Origin: Colocasia esculenta
Taxonomy: Eukaryota > Streptophyta > Magnoliopsida > Alismatales > Araceae
Assembly: GCA_014218235.1 (NCBI GenBank)
Contig: JACBKR010001157.1
Span: 620,001 to 684,000, forward strand
Length of the DNA stretch: 64,000 bases
Reading direction: 5' to 3'
In this document: positions 12,201 through 23,325 of the stretch, one piece after another
Numbering within the stretch: position 1 is the first letter of the stretch
Layout of the letters: every line of letters begins with the position of its first letter
Translations under genes and position numbers: made by a program
Notes under the pieces: generated by a model
The model's database searches: none
What the model saw: only the letters and a program-made list of their open reading frames with translations
What the model was told of the DNA's origin: nothing

Positions 12201-13440
12201 ATGTGTGTAGATCTATTTATTTAATCGGTGTAAGAGTAGAGTAGTATGTCAATAAAAGAAAATGATCATTCACTTTATCAGAGCAGCCAGATCGATCCGG
12301 AATGATCTAGCTAGATATCATAATCCATTCTACACTTTCATTCTCCTACCATAGAGACGCACAAACCAAAAACTTGATCGACTTGGTTAAATAGTCTTGA
12401 TTACTTCAGACAAGTGTCGGATAACTTATCAATCTTTCCAATTAAATCAATGTATTTGCTATCAAATTTGGTATAAATGCCATGCACTTATCAACCTTTA
12501 TCAGACTATCAAATCAGTCTTAAGGATTTAGAGATGGCTTGGTATTCAGTTATATGGAGTTATTTGGAATGCCATAAAATTATGTAAACATATTAATGCA
12601 AGGAATGACTTATTCTATTGTTGTAAAATGTTTTATGGCATTTTTGTTATATTTTCTGTTGGTGGGAAATTATTTAGTTTCAAAATCGCTTACCTTTTTA
12701 ACTGATTTCAATCTTTTAAGCAAACCCATCAAAAATGAAAATCGATGATGTCAAAATTCAAAAACTTTTATGTTTATATATTTTAATATTTTGTAATTAA
12801 CGCTTTGTACTATCATACAATGCACCAAACCAACCCCAGAATCAAAGAATTTCGCGAAGGAATCTTAACCTTGATTACTTAATTTTCAATGTATGCTCAC
12901 GATCGAGAAGAGAAAACGTTGGGTTTCTACACAGAAAATATTGTTACACTAGAAATGACAAACATATTTTTATTATTAAAATATTATCAAATATGTCACT
13001 TATAAATAAAAAAATATTATAGATATATCATCATGATGACATGATGTTACTCCATCTATTTAATCATGGGTTTGATTAACACATGAAACAAAATCTCTTG
13101 TTTACCTTTAAATGTAAGCCATTTTAGCACCTAGATCTTATTCTCAAAGTCTTAAAAATTATACAAAACAAGGTATTTTTGTTAAAAAATGTTAAACTAC
13201 AAGAATAATAGATATTTTGGAGGAATATTTGTTTCCTTTCAGCGGAAGTTAATCTTGATGGCATATTCATAATATTTTTTATGTAGGAGTGGCATATTAG
13301 ACGTTATTTAGAAACAATGGCATGTTTACCTGTAGTACTTCAGAAATTTAAAAATAAAACAAATGAGAATATATGTATATATATATATTATTAAATATAT
13401 ATATTAGATCAAAAATAGAAGTTAAAAGTAACAAAATAAC
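9229..13440. other. Intergenic sequence, no supported gene
   Basis: GC content falls steadily from left to right, and 12.0-13.4 kb is very AT-rich. Several short ORFs (for example 10320-10610 minus, 96 codons with two hydrophobic stretches) show no recognisable domain and were not accepted. About 11640-11800 carries a dense cluster of GGGCC words. A short GA run lies at 10267-10289. Confidence 0.45.
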
Positions 13441-16400
13441 AAAAATATTATTAAATTGATAATACCCACTAATTGCAAAAGGGAATCCCCATAAATTAAA
13501 ACACATTAAGTAAAAATAAGTGATGAGCTTTAATAATAATTCATATAAGAATTATTGAGCCAAAATAGGAGTTTTAAAAGAGATAATAAAAGAAAATACT
13601 ATATAATTTGTATCTCTATTATTCCCTAATTAAAATAGGGGCAACCTCTATAAATTACAACCCAATAAGCCAAAAATAAGTGACGGGCTTTCATTAATGG
13701 TTCAAACATGAGCTAATGGGCCAAAAAGTAAGAATTCAATTATGGATTAGAGATAAATAGATCAAAATTTACAATTAAATTATTAATAAATTAAAAAGGG
13801 GTCAAGTTAATCAATAATGTGACTCATAAATATCCTAAAAAGAGTCCTAACACTTTCATAATTTGTTGGCCACGAAATTAGAGCCTACCCCAAGTCAATA
13901 GAGGGATAAATACTAAGAAAAGACTAAATAAATATGAGAAATTCAGAGTTGGAGAAGAGTTAGAATTGTATTGGGTAATAACAGCACAAGACCCTTAAAT
14001 AAACTCTCAAACCCCTCTTGGCCGACCCTGATGCTCATTTGAGATATCTTGGACGTGGAAAGGAGGCCAAGAGAGGAGGAATTCGTGGAGGAGAAGGCTT
14101 GGAGGGAGAGCTCCCAGCATTCTTAACACTTTTTAACACTAGAAGTTCAACTCATCCAAAGGCAGGCATTCTCACAAGGAAAACTCAATTATATCCATTT
14201 GTAGATTGTCAATGATCCTAGCTACAATTAAAGCCCCATGTTTTCTCCAATTTTCATCATGTCGTTTATGAGTATTTCATGCCCAAAGTTCTATTAAGAA
14301 CATGTACCTGATCCATCATGTTCAACTTAAATCTCCATCTATGTTTGATCTCGTGCCCTGAAACATTTACTGTACATGTTACATGATGTCAGGAATCCAT
14401 TGACACTATTTTCCCCAATTTCTATCATCTTTGTTGTATGAATTTATTAATCCATGTCCACTTTGTCATATTTTTGGTTCATCGTGAAGTACCATGTTCA
14501 TAGCATGCGCATACTATGTTAGAAATCTAATTACTCTTTACTGTTGATACCTCTACAAGTCTAGTTCCGTTTAAAATTGATTTTGTGATTTTTCATCAAG
14601 TATACGATTTGATATTAATTTTTAAAGGCCCTTGTGTCAAACCCTTGGAGGTCTGGACCGCAACCCATGGTGCTCTAGTTCACATTTTGGGCTCAGACAG
14701 GATGCCTAAGAACGCGACGACCTGATCGGTCGCGTTCTCAACTGGGTCATGACACAAGATCGTGTCGCATTATGAATATGATGGTCCATTGCGTCACGTC
14801 TTTCTGTTCTGTTCCGATTGTCATTAACGCGACAGACCCTGACGTCGCGACTCTCTGGTCACCAATCGGTACCCTCTGTTGGTTGCCTTGAACACGTTGG
14901 CCCTGACCGTCGCGACCATAGACCGATTACCATGGACGTGACCGGTCACCCTGTCGCCTTTCAGTTCATCAATCGATTGATCTATTTCGATTCCCTTGAA
15001 TGCGATAGACCTAACTATCACGATTTGAATGTGATTGGTACATACGTCGTGATTTCATTGTGTGTTTCCAAAACCCTAATGTTCACATTAATCTGGCTTA
15101 TTCATGCTCTGTAATCATGGTTAAGCCCTTGTAATTCTTTGTGACCAACAGTAACATCATGTTAATCAATTTTTAATAATATCTATGTGATTTTCTTATT
15201 TAAAAGATGTGTGCACGACTCTTATATGCTATCTTGAATTCTCTCTCACATGCATACACCAAACATGAATTTTTGTCATGAGACCTTACAAAAACCACAT
15301 CAATAATATATCTGATAGTTAAGTGTAAATATTTCATGTTAATTTCTCTATTATTTTAATAGACTTATCTTCGTTTTATTTTCTTGATTTGGATGTCGTT
15401 ATCACACCCCCTCTGCCTTTGAGCACTCAAGACAAGACGAATAAATATTTTCTATACACTCTTTCTTGATTTGGATGGACTCTCCATTGAGAATACTTCT
15501 AACTGGACTAGGTAATTCTTGTCAAGGCCTCCATAAGACTCCTTAGCTTTGGCGGATGTCCATTGCCAACGAGCATGTTGTACCCTAATATCAATGATAC
15601 TTTAGAGATCAGCATGATCCAATGGCCTTAGATTTCTCTTTTACCTTGAGATCAAGTCGGACCTCTGGACTGTATTCATAGCACGACCAGTGAGCGGTTA
15701 GTTAATTCTACCAGACTGCTAGCACCAATCATACGTATTGTGCAATTATTACTATCGTTTGTTTAACGATATTTTGCGTGCATTGACCTATAGTTCTCAT
15801 CTAGTTCATATTCTCTCATCTATTCACATTCTCTCTATACTCTTGTCTAGCTATTCTTCAATTTCTCTCATCTATTCTTGATACTCTATTTGACCATCTA
15901 TTGATTGTCTAAGATAATAAACATAATCGATGTCAGGTAACATTATAAAGAGTCTGATCTGGTCCTCGGAGGTACCCCCGAAAGTGCCATTTGCCTGCGG
16001 GAGTTTAATGATCAGTATATTAGGCATGCATCCAAGTGTCATACTATCAAGATTAATCAAAGACAATCAAATAAAGTGTTATATTCTCTCGATTGGTAAG
16101 AAAATCAATCAAAGTGCTATTGTGACTTGTGTGCTATCGTGCTATCTCGTGATATGACCTATTTTTCTCTCTTTACGCTATATATGTTACATACTGCTTG
16201 CTTGACGTTGATGTTTTACTTGATATCGATTTGTTGTTACCATCTCAACTATATTTGACTCTCTATCGTTAGCTACTCTGCTCTTTAATGCATTAATCAT
16301 TTAAAGTGTGTTTGGCTTATGAGATTCAAGTCCTACTAAACGTTATCGCTTACTCTACGTTATTTGTTATTGTATCTCAGGTAAGTCGGAGGATGACGTT

Positions 16401-16720
16401 ACACACATCAATGGGAAAGGATCAGAGTGATGAGCGACCTGGCGTCATATCGATGGAATTATCCTAGTAAAATAGTGTCTAGTTAGATATTTGCTTATAT
16501 TTTCTTTCCAATATAATGATGTTATTTAGTCTTATGTATTGGTTCTGAATTAGTGGTTGTAATAGTCTTTGTGAATTATTAATAAAATGAAGAATTTATT
16601 CCAGGTATTGTTCTTTAGATGTTCTGAATCACCCGACTGTTTGTGCATTTCATATTATTATGTACTATGCTCATGTCTCCCTAATTTATTTTGCTACTAA
16701 ATTAGCGGGGTGTGATATTA
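13440..16720 (+). mobile_element. Long Ty3/gypsy-like LTR (solo LTR or fragment), plus orientation
   Basis: LTR-like sequence with a possible TATA region near 13990-14000, a CpG-rich GTCGCGAC-type module at 14700-15060, and a downstream polyadenylation-like zone (aataaaatgaagaattt near 16583). It ends near 16717 in AGCGGGGTGTGATA. Reverse-complementing 54197-54360 gives a clear counterpart of its last 180 bases (GTTCTGAATTA followed by AATAAAATGAAGAATT). No gag or pol domains are adjacent, so it is a solo LTR or truncated copy. An imperfect duplication of about 170 bp lies near its left edge (13460-13560 and 13630-13730). The left boundary is uncertain. Confidence 0.6.
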
Positions 16721-16805
16721 TCATTTTTCATGTATTTAAAAAAACTCTGTGGCGCCCTGGGTTGCTATTTTATGTTTTCTATCTAACGGACTGTCTAGGG
16801 GTTAA

Positions 16806-17173
16806 GCCTCTGTTTGGCAATGGGTTGGGGTTAGAGATAACTCTAACCCATGACTAAAGTTATGTAGGGTTAACTCACTTTTTAGTTTATTTTTGTGTGT
16901 GTTAACTCAGTTTAACTACAGTGAGTTAATCCACTTTCTTTAGGTAAAGTGAGTTAACCCACTTTTAACCCACTTTCATATCGAAAAGTGACTTGAAAAG
17001 AGAAAGTAGCAATTAATGTTGTGTACCGTAGGGGTAAAAAGATAAATTGTGAGTTAAGTCACATCTGACCCACATTTAGTCTAACCTACTTGAGTTAACT
17101 TTGTAATATTTTCAAACTATTTTTTGAATTAGATTTGAGTTAACTTTAGTCTAACTTATTACCAAAGAGAAGC
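16806..17173. mobile_element. Tourist-type (PIF/Harbinger) MITE, TAA target duplication
   Basis: A 368-bp element with imperfect terminal inverted repeats (left GCCTCTGTTTGGCAA, right end reversed GCTTCTCTTTGGTAA), flanked by TAA on both sides (16803-16805 and 17174-17176). The interior is made of gttaact/cactt words in both orientations and can fold back. A 3-bp TAA/TTA duplication and a TCTGTTTGG-type end are typical of Tourist-like elements. There is no coding capacity. Confidence 0.65.
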
Positions 17174-17176
17174 TAA

Positions 17177-18306
17177 ATATTTTGATAAAAAAAAAAAAAA
17201 AACACCACGAGAAGCCATAAAATACTTGTACATCCAGCATAACCCATTCTGGGAAGTCTTTTGTCTGTGCCAAGTACAATGTAAGTGACATCAAGTAGGA
17301 TTGCCACCTATTTTAAGAGTGAAAGGAGTTGGGAAATACAAATGGGCACAGTACTTAGAAGCACTTCTCATTAAAACTATCACCATAATACCCTCATTTT
17401 AGTTATTCTATATTTATATCTCAATCAATTTAAACATATGATAAAATTAGTTAGAACATTTATGAATAATTATTTACATAAATGAAAAACAAGTTCTAAA
17501 ATTGTGTGAAAAATATCTTACTTAAGAGATAACCCGACTTTATAGGCAGAATGGAAAAAGCCTAACACCCTCTTTTCTTTCTGAGATTCTTTTTCTATAA
17601 ACTATTCTTATGACAAATATTGTAAAGCTTTACTAAAATATTATTAAAAATATCACTATTAAATATCAAATGGTACAAAAAATGCCACTCTAAATTTCTT
17701 TGAAAAAAAAAATCAAAATTTCCTTCCAAATCCTACTATTCTTGTTAACTGAATACTTTTTCTTGAAAATTACTTTTAATGATTCCTCTTTCAGAAATAT
17801 GAACATGTTAACGCACAAGATCTTACTCATTGGGTAATTTTGTCATTCTCCTTCGTATATTACACTTAATTAAAGGTCATAGTTATTTAGATGTGGGGTA
17901 ATACTTGACAGCGGTTGGTAGCATTTTTAACAGAGTAAAATCTAATACTAATATTTGTAATACTATTTTAACAAAAATAAAAAATTTACTATATTTATTA
18001 TAAAAAAGTAAATTATATGAAAAATCTTTTTATTTCTCATCAAAAGTTTACCTCCGTGTCATCGTTCCGACAAAGAATCGGCATCCAACGGCTGAGATAC
18101 GACCATCCTGTTCGAAATCTGGCAATCATGACAAGCGTGGAAAATATCTCAGTAGCTCAACAATCTGCAGATAAGGTGTTCTTCTCATATCACCAACGAC
18201 CACCGCCTTCCCCTTCCCCCCAAACCCCTGCCCCTGCCCCGCCCGGCGTCTCCGCCACTGTGCTATCTCTCCCCTCCCACCGCCACCGCCGCCCCCTTCC
18301 CCGTCC
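17177..18306. other. Upstream region of RAF1
   Basis: AT-rich DNA turning abruptly CT/CCG-rich in the last 120 bases before the RAF1 start codon. It should contain the RAF1 promoter and leader; I could not single out a TATA box with confidence. No other gene seen. Confidence 0.45.
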
Positions 18307-19653
18307 ATGGCTACACTCTCCTTGACCTCTCCGAGCCCGACCCACCTCCTCTCCCCTCACCAGAGCCACCGCCATGGCCGCCGCCACCGCCACCTTTCCC
18401 ATGCCAGATCACCCACCTTCCGGCTCATGATCTCCGCCTCGAAGCTCCCCTCTAGCCCGCCGCCGGTCCCCCCGGGGGAACTCTACCAGCCCTTCCGCCC
18501 CCCACCCTCCCCGCTGCCGGAGAAGTACCGCAACATGAACGCCGTCGACCGCCTCGCTGTCCTCGGCAACCGCATGGGCCTCTGGTTCGAGTACGCCCCC
18601 CTCATCCCCACCCTCTCCCAGGACGGCTTCACACCTCCCTCCATCGAGGAGCTCACCGGCATCAACGGCGTCGAGCAGAACTGTCTCATCGTCGCTGCCC
18701 AGGTCCGCGACTCGCTCGTCTCCTCCGAGTTCGACAAGGACTTCCTCTCCTACTTCGACGTGGGCGGCGCCGAGCTTCTCTACGAACTCCGCTTCCTCAA
18801 CGCAACGCAGCGGGTGGCGGCGGCGATGCAGGTGGTGGAAAGACGGCTCGACCCGAAGGGTGCCCAGGATCTCGCCCGCGCCGTCAAGGACTTCCCCAAA
18901 CGCCGGGACGAGGAGGGGTGGGAGTGCTTCAAGGGGGATTCGCCGGCAGACTGCCTGGCCTACACCTACTTCAGGCTGAGCAGGGAGGCCATCGCCGACT
19001 CCGAACGGAGGGCGGCGCTGGAGAGGGCGTTGGAGGCGGCGGAGACGGAGGAGGCGAGGAGGAGGATAGAGGAAGAGCTGGAGAAGAAGGGAGAGCAGAG
19101 CGACGGCGAGGGCGTGGATGAAGTCTCCGGCGTCAGGGTCCCGGTGGTGCGGTTGCGGTACGGGGAGGTCGCGGAGTCCACGTCCGTGGTGGTGCTGCCA
19201 GTGTGCGACGCCGCAGAGGGCGAGGAGGGGGTTGTGACGGCGCCGGCATGCCGGCCGGAGGGTGACTTCGGGGTGGTAACGGCGGACAAGGCGTGGAAGA
19301 GGTGGGTGGTCCTGCCGGGGTGGCAGCCAGTGTTGGCAATGGGGAAGGGCGGAGGGGTCGCGGTGGCGTTCGCGGACGCGAGGGCGCTGCCATGGCGGAC
19401 GAATAGGTGGGAGAAGAAGGAGCCGCTGCTGGTGGTGGCGGACAGGGGGAGGAAGGAGGTGGTGGAGGCCGATGGGTTCTACCTAGTAAGCCGGGTGGGC
19501 GGCGCCGGCGACGCCTGGGGGCCGCTGGCCGTGGACAGGGGCAGCAAGTTGCTCGAGCTGGATGTAAAGGAGGCGCTGGGCACGATCGTTCTGGTGGTGC
19601 GGCCGCCCAAGGATGAGGTGGACAACCAGCTGCCGGACGAGGACTGGGATTAA
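18307..19653 (+). CDS. RAF1: Rubisco accumulation factor 1, chloroplastic
   Basis: Chaperone that acts after chaperonin folding of the Rubisco large subunit: its dimer binds RbcL dimers in the chloroplast stroma and helps assemble the L8 core. The protein is 448 residues from a single exon, the usual length and gene structure of plant RAF1. Residues 1 to about 45 are rich in Ser, His, Arg and Pro and lack acidic residues, as in a transit peptide. From about residue 59 comes the conserved helical domain (LYQPFRPPPSPLPEKYRN, then WFEYAPLIPTL and GVEQNCLIVAAQVRDSL). An Arg/Glu-rich helical linker lies near residues 225-275, followed by the beta-rich C-terminal domain ending in an acidic tail. 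The ATG at 18307 is the first in-frame Met and gives a complete transit peptide. Composition is extremely GC-rich, unlike the AT-rich flanks. Long minus-strand ORFs across it are shadows. Confidence 0.95.
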   Translation: MATLSLTSPSPTHLLSPHQSHRHGRRHRHLSHARSPTFRLMISASKLPSSPPPVPPGELYQPFRPPPSPLPEKYRNMNAVDRLAVLGNRMGLWFEYAPLIPTLSQDGFTPPSIEELTGINGVEQNCLIVAAQVRDSLVSSEFDKDFLSYFDVGGAELLYELRFLNATQRVAAAMQVVERRLDPKGAQDLARAVKDFPKRRDEEGWECFKGDSPADCLAYTYFRLSREAIADSERRAALERALEAAETEEARRRIEEELEKKGEQSDGEGVDEVSGVRVPVVRLRYGEVAESTSVVVLPVCDAAEGEEGVVTAPACRPEGDFGVVTADKAWKRWVVLPGWQPVLAMGKGGGVAVAFADARALPWRTNRWEKKEPLLVVADRGRKEVVEADGFYLVSRVGGAGDAWGPLAVDRGSKLLELDVKEALGTIVLVVRPPKDEVDNQLPDEDWD

Positions 19654-21753
19654 GAACGGAGAGCCCCAAAGAAAAAAAATTTCCCCTTGGAAGGCGAGAG
19701 AAGATTGCTGTAAGTTCTGCAGATTTTGCTTGTTAGCAGAGCGATTTAATAAGAAAAAAAATAAGTTTATGCTCTATTCTGGTGTATCATATTTCGCATT
19801 GCTTTCTCTCAATAACAGTTCCAAACCTTGCATTGCATTGGGACATGCTAGGTCCTTGTTATTTTGTGTTAAAAACTGCCAACTTTGTAGTTGGCATTGC
19901 TTGTGCTCATAGTTGGGAACACAGACACCACATCTTGGGGCCTTTAAGAAGTAAGGAGTGATAAGAGTAGTGTGGCCCTTCAGCGCATCTTTCTTGGGTT
20001 TGATATTAATTTGCAAATGTGATTAGTGGCAACTCTTATGCATGGCCGGACAACTTTTTTACCCCTCGTTTCAGGGGCAAAAAGTGTTGCTCAGAGATAA
20101 GTATTTGGTGCTGATCACTACCAATTGAAGCTGTACTCTCAAATATTCACAGCCATCACTGCTCTCAATGGGATGGCATTTTCTTGGGAGGAATCAAACT
20201 CCTACCACCAACACTAGCCGGATTAGAATAGGGTTATAAAGGAACCTTATTCATACATTTGGGACTTAAAAGAATTGAATTCCCTTCTCATTTAGACATT
20301 CTCCTTCACACAAAATGTATAGATTCTTTGGCAAACTTCTTTACGTTTCCTCATTTTATATCTGCAAGAAAGCTGTAATCAGTCTTATCTTCCTTCACAT
20401 CTACTGAATTTTTTCTTTTACCCTTTATTTTTTGGCCTCCCTCCAGACCTTATGGATCTTTCACTTCTTTGTTTTATCTTTCCATTGGATAGACAACCCC
20501 CTGGTCCACACTATCATAGTTTCCTGTGATTTATTCACTTGATTTTGCAGTACAATCGTTCAGTTCTTTTACCTCCACGGTCTAAGACCATTGCCTATCA
20601 ACATCTAGCTATCTTCATCACTATATATCAATCACCCTCATAAATCTTAAGACAACAAAGCTATCACAGTATGACTGTGCATAAAGATTAAAGGCTGGTG
20701 GTGATGGTGTGGTACTCCAAAATGACGATTAGGGTTGGACTCTTCTTCCCATCCCATGATTAAGGAGTTTAATCCAGGCAAAGCCCCTTTTCTATGGAAG
20801 AAGTGCAAACACATTATAGGCAAGGACAATCTTGGTATTGGGCAGTGACAAACGACTGAAAAGTGCAGTAATTTTCTCCCAACATGATTGACGAAATGAA
20901 TGGAAGAAAAAAAAAAAATTATGATAATCTAGATTAGGGGATCCCAATATCCTCTTACAAGCAAACTCATCTTATAAAGAAAAGGTTTAGAAATGTGAGT
21001 CAATTATGGACTATACTTAGTAATTTGATTAGGGGATCCCAATCTCTTCTTAACTGCAAACTCATCTTCTAAAGAAAAGAGTTAGAAATGTGAGTCAATT
21101 ATGGACCAAATAATCTGATTATGAAAGAGAATTTAAAAGTTTGAAGGATTTAATCAATGAAAATAAAAATCTGAAAGTGTAATGAGTGAGTTGACTAATA
21201 AAGACTTTGTCTCATGAAGAGGTTTATTAAACTCACATTAATTTTCAAGAAATGTGAACTCCCAACCTTAAGAGAAGGGGATGCTATGAGAATAGATCTG
21301 AATATCACTGCATTAAATTCTTCATCATAAAACAATTTAATCAATAAAATAAATATAAGAACAGCAAAAAGCTATGGTAATTGGACTATGTGTCGTTAGA
21401 TATATAATAACAACTCCGAGTATCCCTATGATAACAACAAATCCGAGGGTTTATCCACTTTCATCTTCTGAATTGGATCTGGCTATTCTGTTTCAAAAGC
21501 TTCTTTACCTTCACTTATGTCAAAAAAATTTCTTAAATTTGATTATTCATGTCAACGGATCTATAATGGATCGAGTAGTATCCGCATAATCAGATATATA
21601 TTTAGATTCGGGTATTTTTAAAATACCTAGTTAAGATTTGGGTCAAGAATAGATTTAGTGCACTCTGTTCGTATCCGATCTAAATCTATTTTTAATAAAT
21701 AATAAATTAATAACTTATGTTGTTATTTTAAATTATGATATTTAACTTTTACT
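19654..21753. other. RAF1 3' region and intergenic sequence
   Basis: The first 250 bases are likely RAF1 3' UTR (AATAAG-type signals near 19747). The rest is AT-rich with a 95-bp direct duplication (20932-21121, separate entry) and a tract near 21590-21690 rich in gatccg/gattcgg words. No gene seen. Confidence 0.45.
20932..21121. repeat. Tandem direct duplication, period 95 bp
   Basis: Two adjacent copies, 20932-21026 and 21027-21121, each starting GATTAGGGGATCCCAAT and containing AAACTCATCTT followed by AGAAATGTGAGTCAATTATGG. They differ at scattered positions and small indels, so the duplication is not recent. Confidence 0.8.
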
Positions 21754-22021
21754 AATGACAACACTTATATTATTGTTCTATCTTATGATTATTCTTTTAT
21801 AGTTAATTAGTAATTTCATCCTTAACTTTACTATAACCCATCTTTTTTAGATGAAAATTGATATCCGCAAGTATATCCATACCCGTGACATATGCATTTG
21901 TATCCATGGCCACGAAAATAAGAGAGTATTATCCAGATATGATATTTATAAAATTTTAGTGGATAAAGTATGGTATTAATCTACTCGAGCCGAACCCGAC
22001 CCATTACATCTCTATTTTAAA

Positions 22022-22024
<3 letters not shown>

Positions 22025-22071
<47 letters not shown>
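22025..22071. repeat. (AT)n microsatellite
   Basis: Uninterrupted TA dinucleotides inside the left direct repeat. The twin in the right copy (about 29198-29236) is shorter. Confidence 0.95.
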
Positions 22072-22073
<2 letters not shown>

Positions 22074-22405
22074 CCAATAACATCCACCGTTGGAATGGAC
22101 AAGAAGCTGCTGTTGAAGAAAAATCCCAAACAAGCTCTATTTTATGACCAAAATCCGCCATCTTCTTAAACCAATAAAAAAATAGGTGGTCACCTTTGCT
22201 CCCAGGCTGGTTGTTGGGAGTATAGTATTATTATTATTATTATTTGTTATAATCTAATCATATCTACCATTAGAAAATTCAGCATGCCCCCAGAAGAAAA
22301 ATCCAAAACAAGTTTCAGACAATAAAAAAGGTTATTGACCGACGGATATTTGATCTTTATCCTCCAACTATCCACTCCCACAAGAATTGAAAAAAAGGGG
22401 CTTTC

Positions 22406-22409
<4 letters not shown>

Positions 22410-22485
<76 letters not shown>
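22410..22485. repeat. (CT)n microsatellite at the left CACTA border
   Basis: About 37 CT repeats ending the left direct repeat. The equivalent run in the right copy has only about 9 repeats (29571-29587). A second CT run lies inside the element at about 22702-22763. Confidence 0.95.
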
Positions 22486-22489
<4 letters not shown>

Positions 22490-22698
22490 GTATTACCAAC
22501 GGATGTTTCTGACGGATAATTTTTCGTCGGTAATTTCGACGGATATTCCGACTACAATTTATCCGTCGAAAAATCTGTCGGAACTTTCGACGGAAATATT
22601 TCCGTCGGAAATATCCGTCGGTATATTCCGACGGAAATATTTTCGTCGGAAGTTCCGTCGGTAAAACGCTTTCACCCCCTCCCGCGAAACCCCTCTAT

Positions 22699-22765
<67 letters not shown>

Positions 22766-22773
22766 GCTCGCCG

Positions 22774-22883
22774 ATGCGCCCTCGCCGTCGCTCGCCTGCG
22801 CCCCTCGCCGCCGCTCGCCGCTGCGCAACTTGCCGCCGCAGCTGCGCCGTTTGCCGCCGCTCGCCGCCGGCCGCCCCGACCCG
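22774..22883 (+). CDS. Possible first exon of the CACTA gene (Arg/Ala-rich)
   Basis: An ATG directly after the internal CT microsatellite opens a frame starting MRPRRRSPAPLAA and running in-frame to a GTATGT donor-like site at 22884. The composition is CGCC-rich. It could be the 5' exon of the Transposase_24 gene, spliced over nearly 2 kb to 24880, or simply low-complexity DNA. I cannot decide without transcript evidence. The frame continues past 22884 only through the C-rich minisatellite. Confidence 0.25.
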
Positions 22884-22929
22884 GTATGTTTATCCCCCCT
22901 CCCCCTCTCTCCCCCCACCCCCACCCCCG

Positions 22930-23325
22930 CCACCTTCCTCCGACCCCCCTCCCATGCACGCGGCCTCCCTCCCCTTCCCAACCCCCCACCCGGCCCCCCT
23001 CCCCTGCACGCGGCCCCCCTCCCTTTCCCAAGCCCCCACCCGGCCCCCCTTCCCTTGCACGCCCCCCTCCCCCTGCACGCGGCCCCCCTCCCCTTCCCAA
23101 CCCCCCACCCGGCCCCCCTCCCCCTGCTGGCGACCCCCCTCCCCTTCCCAACCCCCCACCCGACCCCCCTCCCCCTGCTGGCGGCCCCCTCCCCTTCCCA
23201 ACCCCCCACCCGGCCCCCCTCCCCCTGCACGCGGCCCCCCTCCCCTTCCCAACCCCCACCCGGCCCCCCTCCCCCTGCTGGCGGCCCCCTCCCCTTCCCA
23301 ACCTCCCACCCGGCCCCCCGACCCA
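22930..23325. repeat. C-rich minisatellite, unit about 50 bp
   Basis: About seven units built from ccccttcccaacccccc, acccggcccccctcccc and a short variable tail (tgcacgcggc or tgctggcggc). The plus strand is almost pure C with few G or A, so all frames stay open and produce Pro-rich or Gly-rich ORFs of 140-300 codons that are not genes. It lies inside the CACTA element. Confidence 0.9.

Larger units (their letters stand above)
21754..22485. repeat. Left copy of long direct repeat flanking the CACTA element
   Basis: About 730 bases starting TAATGACAACACTTATA and ending in a long CT run. It recurs at 28945-29588 with only scattered differences, mainly in the AT (22025-22071) and CT (22410-22485) microsatellite lengths. 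Inside it, 22060-22180 and 22245-22330 are diverged copies of each other (AATCCAATAACATCCACC against AATCTAATCATATCTACC). The copy abuts the left side of the CACTA sequence exactly where its twin abuts the right end, giving an LTR-like layout, yet the repeat lacks TG...CA ends. Confidence 0.85.

Noticed and set aside
19133..19669. 178-codon minus-strand Pro/Ala-rich ORF
   Set aside because: Antisense shadow of the very GC-rich RAF1 coding sequence.
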